Assembly (NCBI GenBank): GCA_039545295.1
Contig: BCIK01000003.1
Span: 248,001 to 312,000 of the forward strand
Direction: 5' to 3'
DNA from: Udeniomyces pyricola
Taxonomy: Eukaryota > Basidiomycota > Tremellomycetes > Cystofilobasidiales > Mrakiaceae
Length of the DNA: 64,000 nucleotides
Below are positions 10,382 through 21,733 of this stretch, in pieces; position 1 is the stretch's first letter; each line of letters starts with the position of its first letter. The translations under genes and the position numbers were made by a program. The notes beneath the pieces were generated by a model, which saw nothing but the letters and a program-made list of their open reading frames with translations, was not told where the DNA came from and did not search any database.

Positions 10382-13061
10382 GAAGGGGAAGAAGATACGA
10401 CGAAAATATGAAGGCAAGAAGAAAAGACAATTACGAGTTTGTTCTCAATTCTTCTTCTTCGTTCTTTCTGATGTCCATGACGAAAAGAAAAAAGAGGTCG
10501 CTTTGCCTTCAAACGTACTTGGTCAATGGAGGTACAGCCGGTTTGTAACACCCTGCAGATTTGCACTTTGTTTTCCACGTCGTCCGATCGGCGGTTCCTA
10601 TCCAATCCAACCCGTCAAAGACACGACACCAAAAATGATGGGGAAAGAAGACGTCGGAAGCATGACGACAAGCGGAATCAGAAGGGAAAGATATCCCCAA
10701 GACAGGCATAAGAAGCGTGTAGGGTCAGGATATGTGACTCCTTTCTCAGGACCATGGTAGAGGGAAGAAAAGAGAGGGAAAGAAGACTTTGCACGGAATG
10801 TTGGAGGATCTGAGGAGGATGAAGAGGTATAACGTACGATCAAAGCATCGAGGACAGACGAACTGATCAACCAGATCGAGACGAGAGTCGGGAATGCCCA
10901 CGCAGCCTGTTCGGTGAAAGAGACACAGAAATAGTGCATCAGCTAAGGATATCAGATATGAAAGTATCGCTCAACACCAAGGATGTGTGATGAAGACTCC
11001 ATTGACAACTGAGCAGAGCGTGTTTTAGAAATGAAAGGACTCACCGGGATGGTACCACTCTGCACACTTGTCACACGCAATCATCGCTCGATCCCTTTGA
11101 TACTTTGTTTGACAGATGCAATAGAGTGCCGTCAAGTCTTCATCGTCGTCTTCGTCCTCATCGATGGGTCTGTCAGCTTGAGATGGGTCTAAACCGACCG
11201 CCGACGTCAAGTGGGTCATCGTCGTCGTCGTAGATAGGTGTTCGGAGGCTTCAGGGGTAGAATGACGAGATACTGCAGCCGATGCCGCTGTCGCCGCTGA
11301 ACTCTGATTGAGAGCAGATGGAAGAGTGTGTTTGGAGGTAGAAGCCGCAGGATTGGACGTGTTGGAAGAGGAAGCTGACGCTCCATTTGCCCCTGCCACA
11401 ATGGACGTCGCAACGATAGGGGCAACGACCTTCTTCTTATGCGATTTTTTAGGAGGGGCAGGAGTAGTGAATGTGCCGTTGGAGGTAGATGAAGCTGATG
11501 CATTGGCAGTCGAAGTGGTGGTGGTGGAGGAAGGCAGCTGTGATGACTTTGACTAGATGCAGGAGTTCCCATCGATACAATTCAATTGTTGCTTTCGATC
11601 AGCTACCATTCGGCTCCGTTACAACAGGCTCGATTGAAGGCGAGGAAAAGTCTCACCTTTTTCTTTTCCACCGCCGATTTGGGAGCAACCGATTCCGTTT
11701 CTTCCCCTTCTTTCGCCCCCGATCGGCCATTTTTACTTGTTCCAACAAGCTTACCCTTTTCCTTCTTGGGTTTACTACTGGTGACGGCAGTGGTGATCCC
11801 ACCGTTGCTATCTGTCTTGACATTCCCTCCTTGTGGCGCTTCGCCACCATCTTCGACATCCGACTTGCCTCCCTCCCGACTACTACTGATCACGCTCATC
11901 TCCCGATCAGACTGCCCACTGCCCACTCCAAAAGCCTCCTGAGCCTCAACACTTCCTTCTCCAGCCGACTCGGCTAGTCGGTCTACGCCTTTCTTGCTGA
12001 CGACGATGCCGGTTTGGTCGTTGCTTAAGCCTCTGCGCCAGTTCTTGCCTTTGCCTGCATGGGGACCTTTGCCGACCCATTTGCGTTTCTTGTCGTTCAT
12101 CGAGTCCAAGGAGGGTACACCGGTCGTAAGATCCGTAGCAGACGGGATAGATGAAGTAGATGAAGCGAAAGGTGTGATGAGGGTCGTCTCATCGACCGGG
12201 ATTGTATCGGAGGAAGAAGGCAGTGAGATTGAAGTCGAAGGCAGCTTTCCGTCCATCACATGCTTGTCTATCCGGTCACCGTTGGCGATGTGATTGCCAG
12301 CTGTTGACTCAAACGAATGGTCGACCTTGTCCTTGTCCTTGCCCGAGCCCTTGGACTTTCCCTTTCCCTTTCCTGTGTCTGGCTCGCCTTTTGATTTGGC
12401 TTTGGCCTTGTGCTTGACCTTTTCGTGAGCAGTCGAGATTGACGTGTCAGAGATTGATGAGACTTCATGCGATAGGAGCGGAGGAGGTTGCTGCTGCTGC
12501 TGTTGTTGACGACGACGATCCGACCGAAATTTGGCGCGTTCGGCAGCCGAAAGCGGTTCGTCGGCCCAAAGTAGAAGCTCAGGAGGGATCGGGATGTCGG
12601 CTGAATTCTCTATCGAAGGATATGGATCTACCGTAGATAACGTGGAGGGTATGAGGGAAGTGGAGGCGGTTGAAAGGGTTGAGGTTGGTGCTAGAGAGGG
12701 TGACGTCGAGGCCGACGCGTGGGTGGACGGAAGCGAAGGGAGTAGCGCAGATGGTTGGTCGCGAGGTCTGGCGGGAAAGGGGTTGAGCAAGGGGCCCGTC
12801 GGAAACGAGGACGTGAACGCGTCGGGGGGAGGACTGATAGCTGAGGCCGAGGAGAAGGGTAAGGAAGCGGCGGATACGACATCGTCGAGACGGGGTCGCT
12901 TGCGAGGGGAATGGGTACTGATGGTAGTGGATGGGGATTGAGCTGGGGGGAAGAAAGGGGAAAACCAGTGTCAATCATGTACGAGTCGTGGGTGTAGGTA
13001 TGTAGGTGGGAGGCCAATGAGTAGGACGAGGAAGCCTACAATGAAGGCTGGCGTTGTCCAT
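8902..13061 (-). CDS. SPP1: COMPASS (Set1C) subunit Spp1/CFP1, PHD finger protein
   Basis: Seven exons: 13061-13040, 12942-11657, 11552-11045, 10906-10838, 10597-10519, about 10200-9320, 9130-8902; about 1,020 residues. The first 570 are disordered (Ser/Thr/Pro, basic patches, poly-Gln). A PHD finger at about 572-630 is rebuilt across three exons: CIC, CDKCAEWYHPGC and VCPRC supply the C4HC3 ligands, and the EWYH aromatic fits an H3K4me3 cage. A second Cys/His block follows (WKTKCKSAGCYKPA, CSEACG), then the Spp1-type end RKKCDGHANWQKVR. This order matches Spp1/CFP1, which ties Set1 H3K4 methylation to chromatin. The exon 5/6 acceptor is not readable: exon 6 is preceded by poly-C running into a 70-N gap, with no AG. 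An expected Tyr before CSEACG would fall at that junction. Elsewhere phases match. Confidence 0.85.
10201..10380. other. Assembly gap (70 N) flanked by poly-G
   Basis: N positions 10279-10348 are bordered on both sides by long G runs (10201-10219, 10264-10278 and 10349-10380). It lies in intron 5 of the Spp1 gene and reaches the first base of exon 6, so the splice acceptor is missing. Poly-G beside a gap is typical of a failed homopolymer or of two-colour no-signal base calls. Confidence 0.8.
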
Positions 13062-13354
13062 GGTGGCTTGGGCCGGGATATATTAAGGCTACCGATTACG
13101 TCTGGATAGAACGGGGCGGTTGTGTATACAGTCAAAGGCAACGTCGCACGATATCATCGATCATCTCATCCCTCATGATCACATTCACCGTCGCGTTCGC
13201 TGTCGACGCGTCGGCAGTGTCTAGTGTGGGCTGTGGTTTGTTCGAGTTTCCTGTCGAGTCTCAATTCCCACCCACCCCCCAAATTCCACAGTTATACCTA
13301 CGCTCCACCTCACACCAGCCACGCCTCTCACCGCTAAACCATCCGCGCCCCATC

Positions 13355-14291
13355 ATGGCCTCTCTCTTCGCTCGGTCTTGCCTCTTCACCTGCTGTCGCC
13401 CCAGCACACCTATCGCAAGCTCCTCACGCCTCGCTTTCCACCATCCAGCCGCCGGCGTGGCGACCCGATCGGTTCAATACGACGCCAACGGTCGACTAGC
13501 CGAGGTTCACACCAACAAGCAATCCGACACAACTGTTTTTGTGCGTCTCAGCTTGAATGTCGTTCTGCCCATGGCAGCATATCTGTTCGACCCAACAAAC
13601 CCGAAACCGAAAACAAGGCTCACCACATCCACATGATTCTTCTTCCTTTGCGCCCTCCCACGCTTTCGTCATTCCGTGTGTTGGACTCACATCCAGGTCG
13701 GCAACACTCCTCCCACGATGGGCGCCCAACAGTTAAAAGACATCTGGGAAAAAGTTGGCATCAAAGTCAAGGATGTCTACTTCCCTCCGGCGTACAATGT
13801 CGAAGGCAAGCGACGGGGACGCAATCGACGATTTGCGTTTGTGGAATGTCAGAACGAGCATCAAGCGCAGAAGGCTTGCGTGCGTTCCCTGTTTCCCTTG
13901 CATGTTCAGGACTCGTTTTCTTTAGCGTTTGGAAGGTTGAATAATGGATGATATTGATGCTAACTTGGGAGTTGGTGCTTCACAGACCTGGATCCACAAG
14001 CATGGGTTCGACGTCAAGGTCAGTCGTCACCTTGCTTTTCGTCCCATCCAGCCTAACGAACATTTGCTTCCTACCACTTCTGACATTTCATCGCATTCCG
14101 ACATTCTCTTGATCACGCCTTGTTGCTCCATGTAATAGCCTGCAAAATGGGATATCGATGCCGCCCGAACACACTCTCAGTGGGCCTTTGACAAGGACCA
14201 CAAGAAGAAGGAGGCCGAGCAGAACATCCGCTTCTCGCGAACGGGCAAGAAATACTCGGTAAATGACGACAATAACTGGTCTCTCGATTAA
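13355..14291 (+). CDS. Mitochondrial RNA-recognition-motif protein
   Basis: Four exons: 13355-13540, 13697-13879, 13986-14018, 14139-14291; 184 residues, all phase 0. The first 45 residues are rich in Arg, Ser and Ala without acidic residues, as in a mitochondrial presequence. An RRM follows: RNP2-like TVFVGNTPP at about 60 and RNP1-like RRGRNRRFAFVEC at about 105, with the exon joins falling inside the domain. A charged C-terminal tail contains KWDIDAARTHSQWAFDKDHKKK. It probably binds mitochondrial RNA or a ribosome; I cannot name an orthologue. The start is the Met in CATCATGG. It lies divergent from SPP1 with about 290 bp between the start codons, so the two may share a promoter. Confidence 0.75.
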
Positions 14292-15220
14292 ACGATGATC
14301 GAAGCTGAAAGGACTGGGAGATTGTGAGAGGTCGTATGCCTTTGATCAGTGAGTTGGAAGGTAGAGGAGGGTCCGAGAAGGATGGGCTGGACGGAATCGC
14401 TCGTTGTATTCATATCATTATGCTTTGTTGGCTCTCAGCGTGCTCGGAGGATTCGCCCTGACCTGGTCCAAGAGTGTCGGAATGAATGGTAGCTGACTGG
14501 GTCGATTGGCACGCAAGGCCTGTATGATTGATGTTGTATTTTTACGAGTCTTGCGCGATGACGTTTTTGCGGAGTTTGTACGTGACTTGGCGTTAGTTTG
14601 GTCTGTGACAGACTTGCCTCCTTGATTGATCAACCTGTTCCCTTTCTGATCTCCAATGTCGATGGCATGTGACTTGCTTGCTCGACGGTGAGAATACAAG
14701 CTCATGGACTGTCAATGACTTGAGCTACAATAGGCATCGCGAGTACGACAGTTATTATATATATTGAGGTGATCGATTGAGGGACACAACACCGGCGGCT
14801 ATCTTGATTGCGGATAATGAACCTGGCTGCAGGCTTGAAGCTTGACGGCCGTGTTGGGAGACGTGGACTGGCTATGTTAGGGTCTCGATAGCAGCAGCAC
14901 TTTGGGGTGTCAGAAGGCTTCGAATGGATGACGATGGGATGTCAAGTTGTTGATACACGATCGTTCAGGACGGGCAGTACCAATCACTGTGGTGCTCGGC
15001 GGGAACCTCATGGGTGCACGAAGCCATGGCGAGTAGAAGCTAAGCTCATGATCTGCGTTGCCCTTTCCTTGAACGTCCGTCCTTGGCCCCGAACTGACTG
15101 GGCTCCTCACCTTATCTCCCTCATCCCCTTCACGCCTCCTCAACCCTACCCACTCCCTATCATTCCTCTGTCATCACCGCCTCGAACTGACTCATCCTAT
15201 ACACTCGACTCTCAACAACC
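14292..15220. other. Intergenic region
   Basis: 3' flank of the RRM gene and promoter of the Zn2Cys6 gene. A short TA-rich block lies near 14750-14765. The last 100 bases before the ATG are C/T-rich, as in many fungal core promoters. No gene is seen. Confidence 0.5.
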
Positions 15221-18200
15221 ATGGCGCGAGACTTGCCGTCCGCTCCGTCTCAATCTCCCGACAGCAAGAAAGCAGCAGCCGCCGCTGCCGCCGTACGTAC
15301 TCCACCCTTCCCTCTGCCTGCTCCACCTAGATCCCGGTCGGCCAGCCCATCCATCCCATCTAGTGCACACGAACAACTTCTGACACGTCGTCTATCTATC
15401 TCTTACCAGGATCGCAAAAAGAGGTGCGCTTTTCGGCAACGATCGATCCAGAGTATGCGAGATTAAGCGAAGCTGACCATCCGTCTCACTTGACCCGGGG
15501 ATACGCGTCTGGCGACTTGATAGGTCGAGGGAGGGCTGCTTCACCTGTCGACGACGCAAGTGAGCTTGGTTATTCCCCCAGTTGCCTTTGGTGTCTTTCT
15601 CCTTGTCTTCCGCGTTGAACTGATCTAGTCGCGTATCACTTCTGACAGGAAACGTTGCGACGTTGTGTGAGTCTTTCCTTTCTGCTACCGCTCCAAGCTC
15701 TTTTTGCCTGTGTAGTTATTTTACCATGACGCTGGACCTAAGCCTGACTAACCCCTTTGACCCTTGATCTGCACCTCACCTCACTAGTCGACCAGTCTGC
15801 GGAACATGGTCAGCAAATCTCTTTCTCTCCTGCGACTGACATGCTGGGTTGCATCAGAACCGGCTCTCGCCGCCGGGTCAGGAAACAAGCGCCGAGCTTC
15901 GAGTTACGCAGTAATATCGTTTCATGCTCACGTCCTTCCTGTCAACATTTGCCATCCATCCGACCTCTGCATCGCTGCAGCTCCCGTCTGGGCTTTGAAT
16001 GCGAGTTTCCTGCTCAACTCGAAGACGAAAACGGCAACCTTGTGACTGTCAAACAGCCTAACAAGCGGAAAAAGAGACGAGACGAAGACAAAAAGGACAA
16101 AGAGCCCAAAAAGCCTAGGGCGAGGAAGACGACAGGCAAGGCAGAAGGGGAGCTGGGAGGGCTGGGAAGGAGACCTCGTAAGGCTAGTAGTGCGAACTCG
16201 GCCGTTGGCGAAGGAGCGGGTCCCTCGGAAACCGCAGGGGGACAGGCCGATGTGGGTTTTAGGAGAGACAAAGGCAAGGGTCGGCAACAGGGCTGCTACG
16301 ATGCACTCGATCCGGGCGAGGACGATAGCCAGGCGAGCTCTACATCTGGCAGTGAAGATGATGAGGGCGATGAACGAACAAGAGCGCCATCCGGATCAGG
16401 AGGGCAAGATGGATCAGAATCCCGGTCGTTACCTCCTCGACCTCCTCTGGCAGCTCCACCTCTGCATCCACTCTCTTCGGCAACCAGAAGCTTCCTCTCG
16501 CCAAATACGTTCGCTACAAATCAGCAACATGCAGGAGGAGGGGGAACTCATGTCCTTTCTCCATCGTCTCAACCTCCAACCACTGTGAATCGGACTAGTC
16601 CTGCTTCGTCATTTCAACGATCTCCCTCGCTACTCGCCTCGTCCTCGGCGTCACTTCACCATACCCCACATCTTCCCACGGCCAGCCCACGTTACGATTC
16701 GCAAGCGGCCATAAAAGATATGCTAGACTATGTCCTCAAGACGACCACCACAAATTCTCAGCAGCAAGCGCAGCAACATCATCATCAACAGCCTGGCTCG
16801 ACTTCGAGCACATTTAAGCACATCTCATTACCTCCTCCAGTCGGCTCGACTCGAAATGCTGAGACTTCAGTACAACAGCTGCAGCACCAGAATCCTTCTG
16901 TCGCGTCCTCCTCCCCGTCGAGCACATTCAACTTTGCCGCCCAAACGCGTTCGCCCAACCCTGGTCTTGATCAGCCCTCGCTACCTCAATTTCTTGGACA
17001 CAATCGTCCACCATCAGTGTCACAATCACCTTATACCAGCTTCAACGAGTGGCTCCTCGAGACCAGCGAGGCAAACAACGTTGCATCGGGTTCGGCTCAC
17101 CTTCCGGGCATGGGCTTTTCACCCTCATCATGGCTCATGCCATCGCCTCAAGTACCGTCGGGGTCGGCTCAACATCAAACATTTTTGAGCCCGGATGTTT
17201 CTTCTCACCATCAGCAACTTCCGATAGAGCACGAGCGACCCGTCAAACAGCATCGTAACTCAACCTCGTCTGCTGGGTCAACTGTCAACGATTCGTTTGA
17301 CAATAACTCATTCGACTTTGACCCCTCGTTACAGTTTCCGGCTGCTCCTTTATCACTCGAACACTTTCCCTTTGATCCAACGTACCCTCACCTCGTCCCG
17401 ATCGAGGTTTCAGGGCAACCGACGCAGCTGCCTTTTCAGTCTCGCCCTTCGCCATTCCTCGCCAGCTCAGACCCCCCACGGCCGATCGTGCCGATGATGC
17501 AGACATTCCCATATTCTAATCCTTCTCCGCCAGTGCCAGTCCCGGCGACATCCCTCATCCCGCTCTCAAGCGTACCTGGCAAGCCATCTCAGCCGGTCAA
17601 TCCTCCATCACCTGACCTTCTCCGCTTGAACTCGCATGATCGCGTTCCGACCAATTCTCCTGCCTCGCCAAACCGGAGGTCCCTTCCTGCCACGTCAGCC
17701 GCCAAGATCATGACTACCGAACGTTCACCACCACCACAACATCAGCATGAACGAAGCTATCCTTATCGTCTTCCTTCACCGTTCCTTGCGGCGTCACTTT
17801 CACAACTGCCAGACGATGAAGACTCTGAGGTCACGGGTTTCGTTCTGGGGCGCAGTGACAGAGGTACTTCGCAACCGACTGGCGGTTCCGTTGATGAGTC
17901 GAGAGAGTCTTATCGACGTCGGGCTCTTCAGGCCGCTCAAGTATCGGAGGAGAAGATGCAGATGGAACGGCAGATGGTGACCATCTCACCGACGATCAAG
18001 CTGCGTCTCCCAGAACTGCCACATGTAAGTCGAGTCTTGTTGGCCTTCTCGTTATCACGTTTCTTTTCATTCGTTTTTTGCTGATCATGCTTCCCTCTCT
18101 TTGACGCCGTTTGGTTGGGATTTGGCAGTATGTCGCTGCTCAAGCTCCGCTCTTGATCGATTATTTCATCCACAAGCTTTCTCCTCTCATCTCTGTAATC

Positions 18201-20437
18201 GCTCCGAACCCATCACCTCTTCACTCGCTCTCAACGATTCGACAGAGACCCAACAGCGATTCGCCTGGCTGGGACATCATCACTGTGTTCCTACCGCTTT
18301 CATTTGAGTCAGACCTCGTCGTACGTCCAGTTGGTCTTGCATACCGTGTTCGTCGAAGGAATGTATCTTGACTAATCGTCTAATCTACATCGTTCTGGGA
18401 TCTTTTGCTTTCAGATGGTGGGCGTCTTGGCGTGGGCAGCGATGCATCTGTCTGACGTAGGCGAGCCGTGGAAATGTACGTTCATCATCTAGGGTGAAAA
18501 ATATCTTCGCGGAAATCGGAGAGCATTCAGACATCTTCATATGCTGTTTCGAGACACTCATTACCGTCGTGAAATGCACGTTTTCCTTTATTTTCTTTCT
18601 CCCTTTGTTGGGGTTTTGTCACTCTTTCAGCTACTTCGGACTACCTCTTCAAGGAGGCCACCACGAGGATCAACAAGGCCATCGAAGAATGGGACTCTGG
18701 CCGAAACCGATCAGCGGGTCAAGAGGAAATCATGCTCGCTGGACTGGTCATCCTCAGTGAAATCGAGGTGAGCCCATTGTCATGTCACATCGTTCCTTTA
18801 AAGCGGTATGTAGCAGCTAACTCCGATGGTTCTGTCATATTCGCTGATCTTCCCATTCCTCTGTATGCTCTTGACGTGGCGGAGTAGATTTGTCGGGGTT
18901 CGACTGACGCATGGTACACATACCTCGTCAAGGCAAAAAGCGTCATCCGATCCATTGGCGGACCGAGGGAACTCATGAAAGTCGGCAACAGCGTCCGTTG
19001 GATCTTGCAGAATTTTGCCTACCACGAGATCTTGGTAGGTCGACTTCTCGTTCAGAACAGGCAAAGAAGAGAGACAGGTGTTGCGTTTGCAAAGTCAGCT
19101 GATCGTCTGCGTTGGTTTGTTTGATGTGTTGTAGTCGAGTTATACTCCGCTTGGAGGTCCTTCCCTGGAACCAGATGAATACGCCGCGATTCTTGGGCCT
19201 TCGGGAAGTGTCCACTCCTTCCTCGGAGCCTGTGCTCCTGTATTTCGTGCGTACCCATCTATTCTGGTCTCATGTCTTTGACTTCCTTTTCGCGACTGAC
19301 TTTAGGGATCTGTACTTGGTTGTTTCGGCGTCTAAGAAATTATTGCCGAGATCTCGCGTTTGTCGGCGGAAGCGGCTCGATGTTCTACGTTTGGAGATCG
19401 AGACGAGAGGATCGAATCCTTACGAGTGTTGGCTGCCAAAGAAGCGTAAGTCTGAAAGAGCTTGTTCTTGCCCTGCTGTAACGTCGATGATCGTCAAGGT
19501 ATTGACATGTATTTCACATTGCTTTGTTCTCTCTCACTCTCGTCTGGATGCTTGAACCTTTTTCCTTCGCAACCAAAGTCGACTCAAGGCCAAACTCGAT
19601 ACTGTTTATCCCAATTTCACCTCGCACGGTGATCCAACGTCTGAACCGGCGCTCTCGTACCACTTCGTCACATTCCGGTGCTTCGTTTTGAGTGCTCGAT
19701 TGTATCTTCGACAGGTCCGCAGTTGTTTCTTTCGCCTGGTCATGGATCGGACCATGTGGTGTGTCAAGCGTCGCGGATGCTTACACTCATCTTCTCTGGT
19801 CCTTCGTTCCACGCCCATAGTGCGTCAGTCACTGCAACGCCTTTTCGCTTGTCAGCCAGCTGCTCGTATGTCAGTTGTTGGCATCCATCTCCCTCGTCCT
19901 CAATACTCCCGCAGAATCCTCCCTGTTGTTTCCTATCTTCATCGCCGGTGTTGGTGAGTTTTTTGAACCCATAAAGTGTCATTTCTTCCTCTCTTCTTTT
20001 TCGTTTTTCTTCTGCACCAAATTGATGACTTGCTCGACTGCGGACGTTGCTGTTTGTCGCGTATTCTTTGACCCTTTGTGGAACCAACAGATGCGGCCAT
20101 GGAGATTGATCGAGCCGAAGTCAAGCGTCATTTCTCGACGCTCGATGTCAAGTGAGTGGCACACACCCAAGTCATTTATTCTACAATCCTTGCTACGGCC
20201 CCCTCTCGCTAGCATGTGTATTTCTCTCCCATTCTCTCATTGAAAGAGTGATTGACACTCTGATTCCACCTGTCTCGCCTATCCTTATTATGTTCGCACT
20301 GTAGTTGTCGTATAGGTAACATTGCCAAAGCTTTCGACTTGCTCGAGCAAGTTTGGGAACGGAACAATGGTGGCGATACTTGGGTCGATTGGAAGCGCTT
20401 AGCGGCCGACTTTGATTGGAAAGTCTCGTTTGCTTGA
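15221..20437 (+). CDS. Zn2Cys6 transcription factor with Fungal_trans_2 domain
   Basis: Sixteen exons: 15221-15292, 15410-15423, 15524-15559, 15649-15666, 15788-15808, 15981-18024, 18129-18320, 18415-18475, 18631-18767, 18888-19034, 19135-19246, 19337-19445, 19579-19714, 19875-19953, 20091-20151, 20305-20437; 1,123 residues. The binuclear zinc cluster near residues 33-65 fits C-x2-C-x6-C-x6-C-x2-C-x6-C exactly (starting GCFTCRRRKKRCD), but only after joining five exons, three of them 14, 18 and 21 nt. A basic linker (NKRKKRRDEDKK) and about 600 disordered Ser/Pro/His residues follow. The C-terminal 420 residues are helical and resemble the Fungal_trans_2 middle-homology region (for example YVAAQAPLLIDYFIHKL). 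It should be a nuclear DNA-binding regulator; targets are unknown. Exon 14's start is the least certain boundary. Confidence 0.85.
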
Positions 20438-21733
20438 TGGGCGGTTTTTTGGGGTCTTACTGCGCGAGCGTCGACTCGTACTCGTTTTGTCCTTCTTCGT
20501 CTTCGTTTGATTTTCCTTCTTCTGTACGTGTCGCTCGAGTCCTTGCGGTACCTATTCCGTCGTAGGCTTGAATGGCCTTCGACTGTCCCACCCATAGCTC
20601 CCGACATCACTTCATTCCACGTTGCGTATTACAGTCGTACTAGCTAGCTCTCAACTTGAATCTTTGTCCGTGCATGTTTGCGAAACGGCCTCCGGTCAGC
20701 CTCGTTACCTCTCTTCGGCATTCTCTCACTACATATCAATCATATCTACCCAATCTTTCCTCCCATCATAACCCCTCGCCATCTCCTTTGGTTCCTAACT
20801 CATCCGCACCACCTGCTTGTGCCCTTTCCCTTCCGCCCCCCTGCCTCTGGATCTAGTACTATTAGCTCGTCTATCGATCATGTTCTTTAACTCCCACTCG
20901 ACGGAATTTTATATCACTTTTGAGGTTTTGATTCGAATTTGGACTTGAAATGTCGTACATGATCGATGCACCTCATGTGCTTTTGCCAGCTTCTACAGTA
21001 TCATCTTTCGGTTTGACGTTTGCTACTGTGTGCACTGATTGTGGCGATGATCAAGGACGAGCGCCCGGCCCGAAATTGTGCCGTTACATGTATACTAGGA
21101 GCCAGCTCGGCCCGAGGGTTATATATGTTGGCAGACCTGCAGGCATGTAGCGTAATTATACTTACTTGTATATTGCTTAGCTCAGGTATCTGAGGTATCG
21201 ATCAGTTGCGTCATGACACAGCATGGCCTCATGCATGATGCATAATCATGGGAGGAAAACGAACGCCCTTGCTCGGCTATAATTCGCGCGCATTTGCCAT
21301 CGGGATTTGGTTCCGGCCAGGCCTAAGCTGATGAGGAGGCACCATCGTCCTCACCCACCACTCAATCCACCTCTCATCCTATCACCCTCTCTTCTAGTTC
21401 GTCTTCAACACCCAGCACTTGGAGAGCCCATATATCCCACCTCGTTCCGTACCATCCAAGTTCCAACCTTGCATCGCGACCTTGTCCAGTCCCAAAGCAG
21501 CGATCCAAGGAATTCCTCGGCCGCCGCCGCCGCCGCGTGTTCTTCATTCAACCGAACAAACCACTCCAACGCGTTCCTCTCTCTCCCTCCTCCTCGATCC
21601 AACCGACCATATCCTCCTGCTGTTCAGTCCGGATTCGAATCCTCACCCCATTCTCCCATTCTTTCCCTCACTCCACTTTTTTCTTTCCATCTGACCAAAC
21701 CGTACAAGACGGCCTTGTTTCGAAACAACCTCG
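20438..21733. other. Intergenic region, promoter of the MADS-box gene
   Basis: 3' flank of the Zn2Cys6 gene, then a C/T-rich stretch before the MADS-box ATG. A TATATAT stretch lies near 21119-21126. Small ORFs here lack any recognisable domain. No RNA gene is seen. Confidence 0.5.

Noticed and set aside
19300..19336. First acceptor (TTTAG near 19306) for exon 12 of the Zn2Cys6 gene
   Set aside because: It would read into an Arg-rich frame with a poor fit to the domain. The TCTAAG acceptor gives the helical segment IIAEISRLSAEAARC and matches phase on both sides.
20950..21150. 66-codon + strand ORF between the Zn2Cys6 and MADS genes
   Set aside because: It is short, has no domain or codon bias, and spans an AT-rich promoter region.
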